Notes: generated by a model not told the origin, from the sequence alone. 23,626 nucleotides of DNA from an uncultured Candidatus Competibacteraceae bacterium (GCA_937960715.1 CALGOO010000186.1:1-23626); one strand, 5' to 3'. Counted from the first letter of the stretch, positions 1-7,503 are shown. Numbers and translations: made by a program.

Positions 1-70
1 GCAAGGGATCGAGACAGTAATGATCGGCCGGATTGACCGGCCCGGCGGTGTTGAAGAAGCGCATGGTCAT
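1..70 (-). CDS. AAA-ATPase-type protein, N-terminal fragment (runs off the left edge)
   Basis: Reading leftward from position 70, the frame opens with ATG-ACC-ATG and stays open for 23 codons to the window edge. The visible protein begins MTMRFFNTAGPVNPADHYC and continues LDPL. A GGAGG Shine-Dalgarno lies six bases upstream of the ATG at 70, which favours that start over the second ATG at 64 (12-base spacing). The F-N-T-A-G-P start followed by H-Y-C and a P-L pair is typical of a widespread family of predicted AAA/ORC-like ATP-binding proteins, recognised from memory. The Walker motifs lie outside the window, so the assignment rests on the N-terminal signature alone. The gene is divergent from the restriction-methyltransferase at 353. 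Confidence 0.6.
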   Translation of the reverse strand, partial: MTMRFFNTAGPVNPADHYCLDPL

Positions 71-310
71 GGAGTTCCTCCGGTCGGGCGGGACGGGGTA
101 GGGCGAGCGACGAGTATCCGAATACGGACGTTACCATCTTAATGGCGTTTCAGCCTTGTCTTCACCAGCCCAGTGACCAAGACGCCGAGGGCAACCTGCG
201 CGGGGGATGCTAACTTTAAATATCAGCGACTCCACCGGTGAACCTGATGCCGCTCTCGCCGCGACCGCGCAAGACGATGCCGGCGACGACACCACGATGG
301 CGGTCCCCAC

Positions 311-325
311 GGGCGGTAACCGCCC
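311..325. promoter_or_regulatory. 15-bp odd palindrome upstream of the restriction-methyltransferase gene
   Basis: GGGCGGT-A-ACCGCCC is a perfect seven-base inverted repeat around a single central base. It ends 27 bases before the ATG at 353. The rest of the 71-352 spacer shows no recognisable gene. The position suits an operator or a 5'-leader element for the restriction gene, but binding by any protein is inference. Confidence 0.35.
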
Positions 326-352
326 TCCCCTCTCGCGATCCAGACCACGCCC

Positions 353-3280
353 ATGACCCCCGACGACTTCATCCGGCGCTGGCGGCGCTCGACCCTGACC
401 GAGCGTTCCGCCGCGCAATCGCACTTCAACGAACTGTGCGCGTTGATCGGCCATCCCCCGCCGACGGCGGTCGACCTTCAGGGCGCCGATTTCTGTTTCG
501 AGAAGGGCGTCCGGAAAACTGGCGGCGGGCAGGGCTGGGCCGATGTGTGGAAACGGAACTGCTTCGCCTGGGAATACAAGGGCAAGCACAAGGACTTGGG
601 CGCGGCCCTGCGGCAGTTGCAGCAATACGCGCTGGCGCTGGACAACCCGCCCCTGCTGATCGCCTCCGACTTCGAGACGATTGAAATCCATACGCATTTC
701 ACCAACACCGTCCACACCGTCCGCCAGATGACGCTGGACGATCTGGCCGATCCCGCCCAGCGGCAGGTTTTGCAATGGGCGTTCACCGACCCGGAGCGGT
801 TGAAGCCGGGTCGCACCATCGAGGCGGTGACGGCGGAAGCGGCCGAACTGTTCGCCGGGCTGGCGCAATGCCTGCGCGAGCGCGGCCACGAGCCGCAGCG
901 GGTGGCGCACTTCATGACCCGACTGCTGTTCTGCCTGTTCACCGAGGACATCGGCCTGCTGCCGGGCCGGCTGTTCAACGACCTGCTGACGGCGGTCAAG
1001 ACCCGGCCCACCGCGTTCGTGAACCGCGCCCGCGAACTGTTCGCGGCGATGCGCAGCGGCGGCTGGTTCGGCCTGATCGAGATTCCCTGGTTCAACGGCG
1101 GACTGTTCGATGACGCCGACTGTCTGCCGCTGGAATCGGAGGATTTGGAACTGGCCTGGCGGGCGGCGCGGCTGGACTGGTCGGCCATCGAACCGGCGAT
1201 TTTCGGCACCCTGTTCGAACGCGGTCTCGACCCCGACAAGCGCAGTCAGTTGGGCGCGCATTACACCGATGCCGAATCCATCCGCCGGCTGATCGAACCG
1301 GTGATCCGCGCCCCGCTGCTGGCGGAATGGGCGGCGGTGAAGGCGGAACTGACGCGATTGCTGGCGGCCAAGAAGCCCAAACGGACGCAAGCGGAACAGG
1401 CGTTGCAACGCTTTCTCGAACGCTTGCGAATGTTTCGGGTGCTGGACCCCGCCTGCGGGTCGGGCAACTTCCTCTATCTGGCCTTGCGGACGCTGAAGGA
1501 CCTGGAACATCAGGTGATGCTGGAGGCCGAGGCGCTGGGCTTGCAACGGGGCTTTCCGGCGGTCGGGCCGGAAGCCGCGCTGGGTATCGAACTCAATCCC
1601 TACGCCGCCGAACTGGCCCGACTGACGGTCTGGATCGGCGAGATTCAATGGATGCTGGGCCACGGCTACAACCTGAACGACCGGCCGATCCTGAAGCCGC
1701 TCAATCAGATCGAATGCCGGGATGCGCTGCTGACCCTGCTTCCCTCGCCCTCTGGGAAAGGGGTCGGGGGTGAGGGCGGCTGGGGTGAAACCGCTTGGCC
1801 CGCCGCCGACGCCATCGTCGGCAACCCGCCGTTTTTGGGCGACAAGAAGCAGTTGGCGGAACTGGGCGAGGAATATGTAGCGACGCTACGCCGGGTCTAT
1901 GCCGGGCGCGTGCCGGGCGGTGCGGACCTGGTCTGCTACTGGTTTGAAAAGGCGCGGGCGCACATTGCCGCCGGACAGACGCAACGGGCCGGTCTGGTGG
2001 CGACCAACTCGATCCGCCAAAAGCGCAACCGGCCGGTACTGGAGCGCATCCTCAATACCCCTCTCCCCGTGGGAGAGGGGCCGGGGGTGAGGGCGCGCAT
2101 CTTCCACGCCTGGTCCGACCAACCCTGGATCAATGAAGGCGCGGCAGTGCGAGTGTCGCTGGTGGGGTTTGGCGCTCCACTCCCCTCGCCCTTTGGGAGA
2201 GGGGTCGGGGATGAGGGCGCGACCCTCGACGGTCACCTCGTCGCGGAAATTTACGCCGACCTGACCGGCCGGCCGCTCGATGCCACCAGCGGAATCGATT
2301 TGACCCAGGCTCGCCCGTTACCGGAAAACGCCGGTTGCTCGTTCTTCGGCCTGTGTCTGGCGGGCGCGTTCGCCGTGGACAGCGCCACGGCGCAACGCTG
2401 GCTGCGCGAGCCGAACCCGCACGGCCGGTCCAACAGCGACGTGTTGCGCCCGATCTGGAACGGCGTGGATGTCACCCAGGGCTGGAAAGGCCGCTGGGTG
2501 ATCGACTTCGGCACCGATTTGAGCGAGCACGAAGCGGCGCTGTACGAAGCGCCGTTCGCGTGGGTGCTGGAGAAGGTGAAGCCGGTGCGGATCACGAACA
2601 ATCGCAAATCGCGCGCAGTTTACTGGTGGCGGCATGGTGAAACCCGCCCTGGTCTGCGTCGAAAACTGGCGGGACTGACGCGCTATATCGCCACATCCGA
2701 AACGGCCAAGCATCGTGTTTTCATCTGGCTGCCGGTCAGCGTTGCGCCCGAACACAAGCTGGTGGTAATCCCGCGCGATGACGATACGACATTTGGGATT
2801 GTTTCCTCGCGGATTCATGTCGTCTGGGCACTGGCAACGGGATCAACGCTTGAAGACCGTCCGGTTTATACCGCGTCAGTCTGCTTCGAGACCTTCCCTT
2901 TTCCGCCAGGCTTGCAACCGAACCGGAATACCCTCACCCCTACCCCTCTTTCAGAGGGAGAGGGGCTGAATGCCGCCATCGCCGACGCCGCCCGGAAGCT
3001 GAACGAGTTGCGCGAAACCTGGCTGAATCCCTCGCAGTGGGTGGATCGGGTTCCCGAAGTCGCGTCCGGTTATCCCGACCGGATCATTCCAAAGCCCGAA
3101 CACGCCGCCGAGCTGAAAAAGCGAACGCTGACTCAGCTCTACAATCAGCGCCCGACCTGGCTGGTCAACGCCCATCGGGCGCTGGATGAGGCCGTGGCCG
3201 CCGCTTACGGCTGGCCGGCGAACCTGAACGATGAGGAGGTGCTGCGCCGGCTGCTGGCGCTGAACCGGGAGCGGGCATGA
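353..3280 (+). CDS. MmeI-like type IIL restriction enzyme / adenine DNA methyltransferase (single chain)
   Basis: This 975-residue protein combines endonuclease, methyltransferase and target recognition in one chain, so it would both cut foreign DNA and methylate adenine at its own sites. The N-terminal nuclease has the MmeI-type D-X9-E-X-K motif (D64, E74, K76 in WEYKGK). Methyltransferase motif I, DPACGSGNF, begins at about residue 365, and catalytic motif IV, NPPF, is at 491-494. The rest should hold the target-recognition domain. MmeI itself is about 919 residues. Most of the excess comes from four in-frame palindromic inserts at residues about 464-475, 569-582, 610-622 and 860-871, each placed in a likely loop outside the catalytic motifs. 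The start matches the usual family N-terminus (M-T-P-x-x-F-I-x-R-W), although no clear Shine-Dalgarno precedes it. No separate methylase or nuclease gene is adjacent, as expected for type IIL. Identification is firm; activity with the inserts is unknown. Confidence 0.93.
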   Translation: MTPDDFIRRWRRSTLTERSAAQSHFNELCALIGHPPPTAVDLQGADFCFEKGVRKTGGGQGWADVWKRNCFAWEYKGKHKDLGAALRQLQQYALALDNPPLLIASDFETIEIHTHFTNTVHTVRQMTLDDLADPAQRQVLQWAFTDPERLKPGRTIEAVTAEAAELFAGLAQCLRERGHEPQRVAHFMTRLLFCLFTEDIGLLPGRLFNDLLTAVKTRPTAFVNRARELFAAMRSGGWFGLIEIPWFNGGLFDDADCLPLESEDLELAWRAARLDWSAIEPAIFGTLFERGLDPDKRSQLGAHYTDAESIRRLIEPVIRAPLLAEWAAVKAELTRLLAAKKPKRTQAEQALQRFLERLRMFRVLDPACGSGNFLYLALRTLKDLEHQVMLEAEALGLQRGFPAVGPEAALGIELNPYAAELARLTVWIGEIQWMLGHGYNLNDRPILKPLNQIECRDALLTLLPSPSGKGVGGEGGWGETAWPAADAIVGNPPFLGDKKQLAELGEEYVATLRRVYAGRVPGGADLVCYWFEKARAHIAAGQTQRAGLVATNSIRQKRNRPVLERILNTPLPVGEGPGVRARIFHAWSDQPWINEGAAVRVSLVGFGAPLPSPFGRGVGDEGATLDGHLVAEIYADLTGRPLDATSGIDLTQARPLPENAGCSFFGLCLAGAFAVDSATAQRWLREPNPHGRSNSDVLRPIWNGVDVTQGWKGRWVIDFGTDLSEHEAALYEAPFAWVLEKVKPVRITNNRKSRAVYWWRHGETRPGLRRKLAGLTRYIATSETAKHRVFIWLPVSVAPEHKLVVIPRDDDTTFGIVSSRIHVVWALATGSTLEDRPVYTASVCFETFPFPPGLQPNRNTLTPTPLSEGEGLNAAIADAARKLNELRETWLNPSQWVDRVPEVASGYPDRIIPKPEHAAELKKRTLTQLYNQRPTWLVNAHRALDEAVAAAYGWPANLNDEEVLRRLLALNRERA
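1742..1776 (-). repeat. Palindromic repeat copy 1, in frame in the restriction-methyltransferase gene
   Basis: The core is CCCTCGCCC-tct-GGGAAAGGGG followed by TCGGGGGTGAGGG. The two arms fold into a hairpin. It is translated in frame as PSPSGKGVGGEG, about 16 residues before the catalytic NPPF motif, between ALLT and WPAADAIVGNPPF. Its orientation matches copies 2 and 3 and opposes copy 4. Confidence 0.85.
2058..2093 (-). repeat. Palindromic repeat copy 2, in frame in the restriction-methyltransferase gene
   Basis: CCCCTCTCCCC-gt-GGGAGAGGGG followed by CCGGGGGTGAGGG forms a near-perfect hairpin. It is read as TPLPVGEGPGVRAR, in a different codon phase from copies 1 and 3. It sits between VLERILN and IFHAWSDQPW, where related enzymes (from memory) have only a short loop. 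Confidence 0.87.
2182..2216 (-). repeat. Palindromic repeat copy 3, in frame in the restriction-methyltransferase gene
   Basis: CCCCTCGCCC-ttt-GGGAGAGGGG followed by TCGGGGATGAGGG. It is read in the same codon phase as copy 1 (PSPFGRGVGDEG). It lies between VSLVGFG and TLDGHLVAEI, only about 90 bases after copy 2. Confidence 0.87.
2931..2965 (+). repeat. Palindromic repeat copy 4, opposite orientation, in frame in the restriction-methyltransferase gene
   Basis: CCCTCACCCC-TA-CCCCTCTTTC followed by AGAGGGAGAGGGG is the inverse orientation of copies 1-3. It is read as TLTPTPLSEGEG, between PPGLQPNR and LNAAIADAARKL. This is a third peptide reading of the same element. Confidence 0.87.
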
Positions 3281-3325
3281 AGGGTAATACCGATTTTCAA
3301 TAGGTCTTGCGGTTCACTGCCCAAA

Positions 3326-3360
3326 CCGACATCTTCCCGGATCAATCGGAAAGATGTCGG
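3326..3360. terminator. Strong hairpin between convergent genes (candidate bidirectional terminator)
   Basis: The arms CCGACATCTTCC and GGAAAGATGTCGG pair over 12 bp with one bulged A and a ten-base loop. It lies 45 bases past the stop of the restriction gene and about 80 bases past the stop of the OB-fold gene, which converge here. There is no T-run on either strand, so this may instead be a REP-like or mRNA-stabilising hairpin. Confidence 0.5.
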
Positions 3361-3440
3361 CCGTTGGCTGACTCAGGGCCATGCACCCGCCATCTGGGCG
3401 GAGTACATGGAGAAACCCCCAAGACCGCCTTGCCAATCCC

Positions 3441-3863
3441 CTACTGAACGACCTCGAACGCGAGATAGATGCGCTTCGCCGGACCTTCGCCACGTTCGAT
3501 AAACGTCGCCTGCACCGGAGTGCCGATCTTGATGGCTTCTTCCGGCATCGACAGATCGACGCCCAATATCTGCGCGCTGATCGCCGGCCCTTCCTGCAAG
3601 CGCACGATGGCGGCGCAGTAGGGATTTTCGCGGCTATAGCCCGCCTCGATCATGTGGGTGGGAGCGACGGTGATGACCGTAAACGCGATGATCTCGCCCT
3701 TGCCGGACACTGGCTCCCATTCCATATCGCTGGAATAGCTGGTGGTGCACATCGGGCGCGGCGGCAGATAAAACTTGCCGCTGGTCTTGTTCCGGCAGCC
3801 CATCAGCTTGTGCTCGGACAGTAAATGGTAATAGCTGGTGCTGTTGAATGGCAGTTCGCTCAT
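3441..3863 (-). CDS. DUF35-type OB-fold protein with degenerate zinc ribbon, thiolase partner
   Basis: This 140-residue protein has the layout of DUF35 proteins: a short N-terminal ribbon, then an OB-fold (about residues 50-135, including GKGEIIAFTVI and AQILGVD). Family members usually sit next to an SCP2-type thiolase, where they are thought to bind acyl-CoA and stabilise the enzyme. The usual ribbon has two C-x-x-C knuckles flanking a PPR segment. Here only the first cysteine of each survives (GCRNK and PMCTTS), so zinc binding is probably lost. The ATG at 3863 is four bases after the thiolase stop, which suggests translational coupling. The family assignment is firm; the biochemical role is inferred from context. 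Confidence 0.87.
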   Translation of the reverse strand: MSELPFNSTSYYHLLSEHKLMGCRNKTSGKFYLPPRPMCTTSYSSDMEWEPVSGKGEIIAFTVITVAPTHMIEAGYSRENPYCAAIVRLQEGPAISAQILGVDLSMPEEAIKIGTPVQATFIERGEGPAKRIYLAFEVVQ

Positions 3864-3867
3864 CGCC

Positions 3868-5133
3868 TTATTGTCTCCGCTCGAAAATATGCACGATCGC
3901 GGCCATGCCGCTACCGCCCAGATTGTGGGTCAACCCCAGGTTCAAATCACCCGGCACTTGCCGAGGACCCGCCTCGCCGCGCATCTGTTTGAAGACTTCC
4001 ACGACCTGACCCGCGCCGGTGGCTCCAACGGGGTGACCTTTGGATTTGAGTCCGCCGGACGAGTTGATCGGCCGGGGGCCGAGCCTGGAGGTCAAACCTT
4101 CCTCGATGGCTTTATAGCCCTCGCCAGGCTTGAAGAAACCGAGATCCTCGATGGCGATCAGTTCGGCGATGGTGAAGCAGTCGTGAACCTCGCAGACCTT
4201 GATATCCTTGGGCGTTACGCCGGCGGTGGCATAAGCCTGCTCGGCCGCGACCCGCGCCGCCTTGATGGTCGTCAGGCTCTCGCGTTCGTAGGTCGGCACG
4301 TCGCTGCCCTGCCCGTAGCCGATGATGTGCAAGGGCTTGTCGGTGAACGACGAGGCGATTTCCTCGGCCACCAGCAGCAGCGAGACCGCGCCGTCGGAAA
4401 CCGGCGAGCAATCGAACAGGCGCATCGGCCAGGCGATCGCGGGGTTGGCCTGGTCGTCCTTCAGGAAGTCCAGTTCGCTATCCCATTGCGGCACGGGCTT
4501 GCCGCGCTTGGCGGCGGCCTTCTGCTTGCTCACCATGATGTCGGCGATCCGCGCCCCAAACTGCGCCTTGGGGTTGAGAACGCCATTCTCGTGGTTCTTG
4601 ATGGCGATCTTCATGAACGTTTCCGGCGTCGCCCCGTAGCGATCCATATAGGCGGTCGCCAGCAGGGCGTACAGGCCCGGGAAAGTGAAGCCGGCCGGAT
4701 TTTCGTAGATGCTGTCGCTGGCGGTCGCCAACACGTCGGTCACCCGAGCGATGGGCAAATCGCTTTCTTTCTCAAGGCCACCGACCAGCACCACGTCGGC
4801 CAGGCCCGAGCCGATGGTCATGATCGCCTGCCGCAGCGCCAAGCCACTGCTGGCGCAGGCGCATTCGACCCGGCTGGCCGGAATCGGCGTCAGGCCCACC
4901 GCGTCGGCGACATAGGGCGCCATGAAGTTCTGGCCTTCGAACATCGTGCTGCTGTAGTTGCCGATGACCAGCGCTTCGATGTCCTTGGGATCAAAGCCCT
5001 TGTCAACCGAGGCTCGCATCTCCTGGAAAGCCTGGACGAATAAATCGCGGGTGTTGAGGCCCGGGAATGTCCCGAATGGGGTCATGCCCGCCCCGACGAG
5101 GGCAACGCCTCTTCTTAGTTTCTTGACTGCCAT
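3868..5133 (-). CDS. SCP2-type thiolase / acetyl-CoA acetyltransferase family protein
   Basis: This 421-residue thiolase-superfamily enzyme would catalyse Claisen condensation or thiolysis of acyl-CoAs in the cytoplasm. Visible motifs are the nucleophile region ECACASSGLAL (probable active cysteine C93), HDCF (H317), and GGLKSKGHPVGATG (H367). The C-terminal NLGGSG loop is typical of the family. HDCF and the DUF35 neighbour place it in the SCP2/SCPx-like branch rather than the classical PhaA branch, which ends in a C-x-G-x-G segment. Residues about 201-231 look like a charged insertion relative to shorter homologues. GAGGG lies about eight bases upstream of the ATG. Downstream of phaC, it could supply 3-ketoacyl-CoA for PHA synthesis; a degradative role is equally possible. 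Confidence 0.9.
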   Translation of the reverse strand: MAVKKLRRGVALVGAGMTPFGTFPGLNTRDLFVQAFQEMRASVDKGFDPKDIEALVIGNYSSTMFEGQNFMAPYVADAVGLTPIPASRVECACASSGLALRQAIMTIGSGLADVVLVGGLEKESDLPIARVTDVLATASDSIYENPAGFTFPGLYALLATAYMDRYGATPETFMKIAIKNHENGVLNPKAQFGARIADIMVSKQKAAAKRGKPVPQWDSELDFLKDDQANPAIAWPMRLFDCSPVSDGAVSLLLVAEEIASSFTDKPLHIIGYGQGSDVPTYERESLTTIKAARVAAEQAYATAGVTPKDIKVCEVHDCFTIAELIAIEDLGFFKPGEGYKAIEEGLTSRLGPRPINSSGGLKSKGHPVGATGAGQVVEVFKQMRGEAGPRQVPGDLNLGLTHNLGGSGMAAIVHIFERRQ

Positions 5134-5173
5134 GAATCAACCCTCTTGCAACAACTGCGTGGTTTCAACACCT

Positions 5174-5191
5174 CCCTTCCCTGGGGAAGGG
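5174..5191. repeat. Small hairpin between phaC and the thiolase gene
   Basis: CCCTTCC-CTGG-GGAAGGG is a perfect seven-bp stem with a four-base loop in the spacer after the phaC stop. Neither strand has a proper T-run after it. It may attenuate read-through or protect the phaEC mRNA 3' end. It loosely resembles the core of the palindromes inside the restriction gene but lacks the CCCTCACCCC arm. Confidence 0.4.
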
Positions 5192-5228
5192 AAATTCACA
5201 TCGCGCCCTGGCAAGCGGCGCGTATCGG

Positions 5229-6335
5229 TCAATGCGCCCGTTCCCGCAACCATTTGCCGACGTTCGGGGCGAGAATCTTCTGGGAGGCGCCGCCCGTGTA
5301 AATACCGATATGACCGGTATCGATTTCCAGCTCCGTGTAGTCCTTGCTGCCGACATGCTTCTTGAGCGCGACCGTGCAAGGCGGCGGCACTAGATGATCC
5401 TTCTTGGCGTAGATGTTCAGTATCGGCATGGTGACGTTGGCAAGATCGACCTTGCGGCCGCCGATCTCGACTTCGCCTTTCACCAGTTTGTTGTCCTGGA
5501 GATAGTTCTTCACGAAAAACCGATAGGTTTCCCCGGATGCGGCCGGCCCTCCGAACAGCCACTTTTCCATCCGCAAGAAATTGAGCAGCGCCTCCTTGTT
5601 GTCGAGAATATCGATCAAATCGGCGTACTTGCCAATGTTCAACACGAATGGCGAAGCCATCATGAACGAGACGTTCAACAAATCCGCGGGCACATTGCCG
5701 AGCGCGTTCACCATCAAATCGACGTTCGCGGCTTTTCCAAGATGGAACAGCAAACCGACGTGCGGCTGCTTGGGGTTGTGCGGATAATCGAAGTCGATCG
5801 GGGTCACCGTCAACACCAGGCGATCCACTTTTTCCGGATAAAGCGACGAGTAAGTCGTGCTGATCGTGCCGCCCTGGCAAATACCCAAAAGGGCGATCTT
5901 GTCAACCGAGTGGCGTTCGCGGACAGCATCGACGCAATCGTCCAGATAACCATCGATGTAATCCTCGATGGTCAGGTATTTATCCACCGGTCGCGGATAG
6001 CCCCAGTCGAGCAAATGCACGTCCAGCCCTTCCTTGAGCAAATTGCGCACCAAGGAGCGGTCGGGTTGCAAATCCGCCACTTCATAACCGTTGATGAGCG
6101 GGGGCACGATCAGCAGCGGTGTCTTGAATATCTTATCCTTGTCCACCAGCGGCTTGTAATGATAAATGCGCAACTGGTCCTGAGCATAAAAAATATCCTT
6201 TGGGGTGCTGCCAATATCGACATCCTCGTCTTTGAGGGTGCTCAGATTTTCGACGCCCTTAAGCAGCTTTTCATTGATTTTCTTGATTTCATCGACAGCG
6301 TCGCTGGGGCGAATATCAATGGGAGATGACAACAC
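5229..6335 (-). CDS. phaC: Class III poly(3-hydroxyalkanoate) synthase subunit PhaC
   Basis: This 368-residue alpha/beta-hydrolase-fold enzyme polymerises (R)-3-hydroxyacyl-CoA into PHA at the granule surface, in complex with PhaE. The lipase-like box GICQGG gives nucleophile C153, with D313 in KKDHLVPP and H342 in DTGHIGIY. These spacings match the class III triad (C149, D302 and H331 in the Allochromatium enzyme, from memory). The length is right for class III; class I enzymes are about 590 residues. The start is GTG at 6335, five bases after a perfect AAGGAGG. The next codon, TTG at 6332, is an alternative with eight-base spacing. The gene lies 54 bases downstream of phaE on the same strand, so the two form an operon with the order phaE-phaC. 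Confidence 0.96.
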   Translation of the reverse strand: MLSSPIDIRPSDAVDEIKKINEKLLKGVENLSTLKDEDVDIGSTPKDIFYAQDQLRIYHYKPLVDKDKIFKTPLLIVPPLINGYEVADLQPDRSLVRNLLKEGLDVHLLDWGYPRPVDKYLTIEDYIDGYLDDCVDAVRERHSVDKIALLGICQGGTISTTYSSLYPEKVDRLVLTVTPIDFDYPHNPKQPHVGLLFHLGKAANVDLMVNALGNVPADLLNVSFMMASPFVLNIGKYADLIDILDNKEALLNFLRMEKWLFGGPAASGETYRFFVKNYLQDNKLVKGEVEIGGRKVDLANVTMPILNIYAKKDHLVPPPCTVALKKHVGSKDYTELEIDTGHIGIYTGGASQKILAPNVGKWLRERAH

Positions 6336-6389
6336 GATAGCCTCCTTAATGTCAGCGGATTCCGGATCAGCCAGAAATCAGCCGCTTGT

Positions 6390-7442
6390 TCAGTTGGTGA
6401 TCACGGGCGCGGTTTTTGACGCCGTCAAACCGCGAAGCGCTTTTTTGAGATCACGGATCTCTTTTTTCAGGTCGTGAATCGCCCGATAGGCATCATCCAT
6501 TTCCGAGCGCGTCGGTATATCGAGAGCGCCGTAGACCATGGCCAAGACATCCCGCAGCCTGAGCTTGTAATTCAAGGCGGCGGTGGCCATTTCATTCTGG
6601 ATCGCCATGAACTCGTCGGTGCAGAATTTTTCGGTCAGGGTACGGTCGGCGGTCTGGAACCAAAGCTGCATCACCTCCCTGACGCTGTGTATTTTTTTGT
6701 CTTTCTTGGCCAGATCGGCGAGACGTTCCATGGTGCGCTCGACCGCCTGGCCGATGCCTTGGGCGATCTCCATGTCGTATCGGAGGGCCGCCTTGCGCAA
6801 ATCCAGCAAGGCATCCGACGCTTTCATGAGCTTGGCGTTGGTTTCCCGGGTCAAACCGGCACCCGGCAGCTCGGCGAAACCGCCGATGGGTGGCTGCAAG
6901 CTTTGTTGCTCCAGCATCATGAGCTTGCCGAAGCCGGAGGAACCCGTCATCAATTCGCCAAAATGCCCCGCGCCAATCGCCTGTTGGACGAATCCCAGCC
7001 AGGGCGTCAGCAGCGGAATCCACTCTCCAACGGATTTGTTGAGGTCGGTGATGTTGTCGGCGGTCCCTTTCATTTTTCCGGGTAGCGCGGTGATCTGCTC
7101 GACCCACTGGCTGATGAACTTTTGCAAATCGGGCTGCCACGGTTTCCCGACTTCAAGATTGGGCGCCACGATTTGCCACGACTTGGTCAGCAGATTCATG
7201 AACTGCATCATGGATGTTTGACTGGCAAAGATGCTGCTGGCGGCGCGTTGACCGCTATCGCCGCCACCGCCCTTGGTCCACGCATCGGCCACTTGTCTGA
7301 GCCAGGCGGAGGGATCGTAAAAACCGCTCAAAGGATTGCCACCGCCAGCACCCTGAGCCAAATCGTATAAGCCCCCCCAAATTTGCTTCTGGGCTTCGGA
7401 CCACATTTTCACCATGGATTCGGCTTGTTCTGTCAAATTCAT
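6390..7442 (-). CDS. phaE: Class III PHA synthase subunit PhaE
   Basis: This 350-residue protein is the non-catalytic partner required for activity of class III PhaC. It is rich in alanine, tryptophan, lysine and amphipathic helix, and has no enzyme motif. The C-terminus (about residues 318-340, with DLKKEIRDLKKALRGL) is a predicted coiled coil typical of PhaE. The open frame extends upstream to 7523, but MNLTEQAESMVKMWSEAQ at 7442 is the natural start. The upstream residues overlap a likely promoter dyad and look non-coding. AGGAG lies 12 bases before this ATG, a rather long spacing. The neighbouring phaC confirms the identity. Confidence 0.93.
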   Translation of the reverse strand: MNLTEQAESMVKMWSEAQKQIWGGLYDLAQGAGGGNPLSGFYDPSAWLRQVADAWTKGGGGDSGQRAASSIFASQTSMMQFMNLLTKSWQIVAPNLEVGKPWQPDLQKFISQWVEQITALPGKMKGTADNITDLNKSVGEWIPLLTPWLGFVQQAIGAGHFGELMTGSSGFGKLMMLEQQSLQPPIGGFAELPGAGLTRETNAKLMKASDALLDLRKAALRYDMEIAQGIGQAVERTMERLADLAKKDKKIHSVREVMQLWFQTADRTLTEKFCTDEFMAIQNEMATAALNYKLRLRDVLAMVYGALDIPTRSEMDDAYRAIHDLKKEIRDLKKALRGLTASKTAPVITN

Positions 7443-7482
7443 GAGCTTACTCGTCTCCTCTTCAAGAGTATTAAGGTTAACT

Positions 7483-7503
7483 GTATTGCTTACATAGCAA
7501 TAC
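7483..7503. promoter_or_regulatory. 21-bp dyad upstream of phaE (candidate operator)
   Basis: GTATTGC and GCAATAC form a perfect seven-base inverted repeat separated by seven bases, about 40 bases upstream of the phaE ATG. A TTGCCT hexamer lies just upstream on the phaE strand and could be a -35 element. A half-site spacing of about 14 bases between centres is roughly one and a half helical turns. Which regulator binds, if any, is unknown. Confidence 0.45.

Noticed and set aside
131..1663. 510-codon minus-strand frame opposite the restriction-methyltransferase gene
   Set aside because: It is a GC-driven shadow. The plus-strand frame carries clear nuclease and methyltransferase motifs, while this one is rich in Q, R and G and has no domain.
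1742..2965. CRISPR array or tandem repeat in the restriction gene
   Set aside because: The four repeats are irregularly spaced (from about 90 to 700 bases), vary in sequence, include one inverted copy and lie inside an intact coding frame.
3838..5043. 401-codon plus-strand frame opposite the thiolase gene
   Set aside because: It is a shadow of the thiolase. It has no motif, and overlaps a gene with all catalytic residues.
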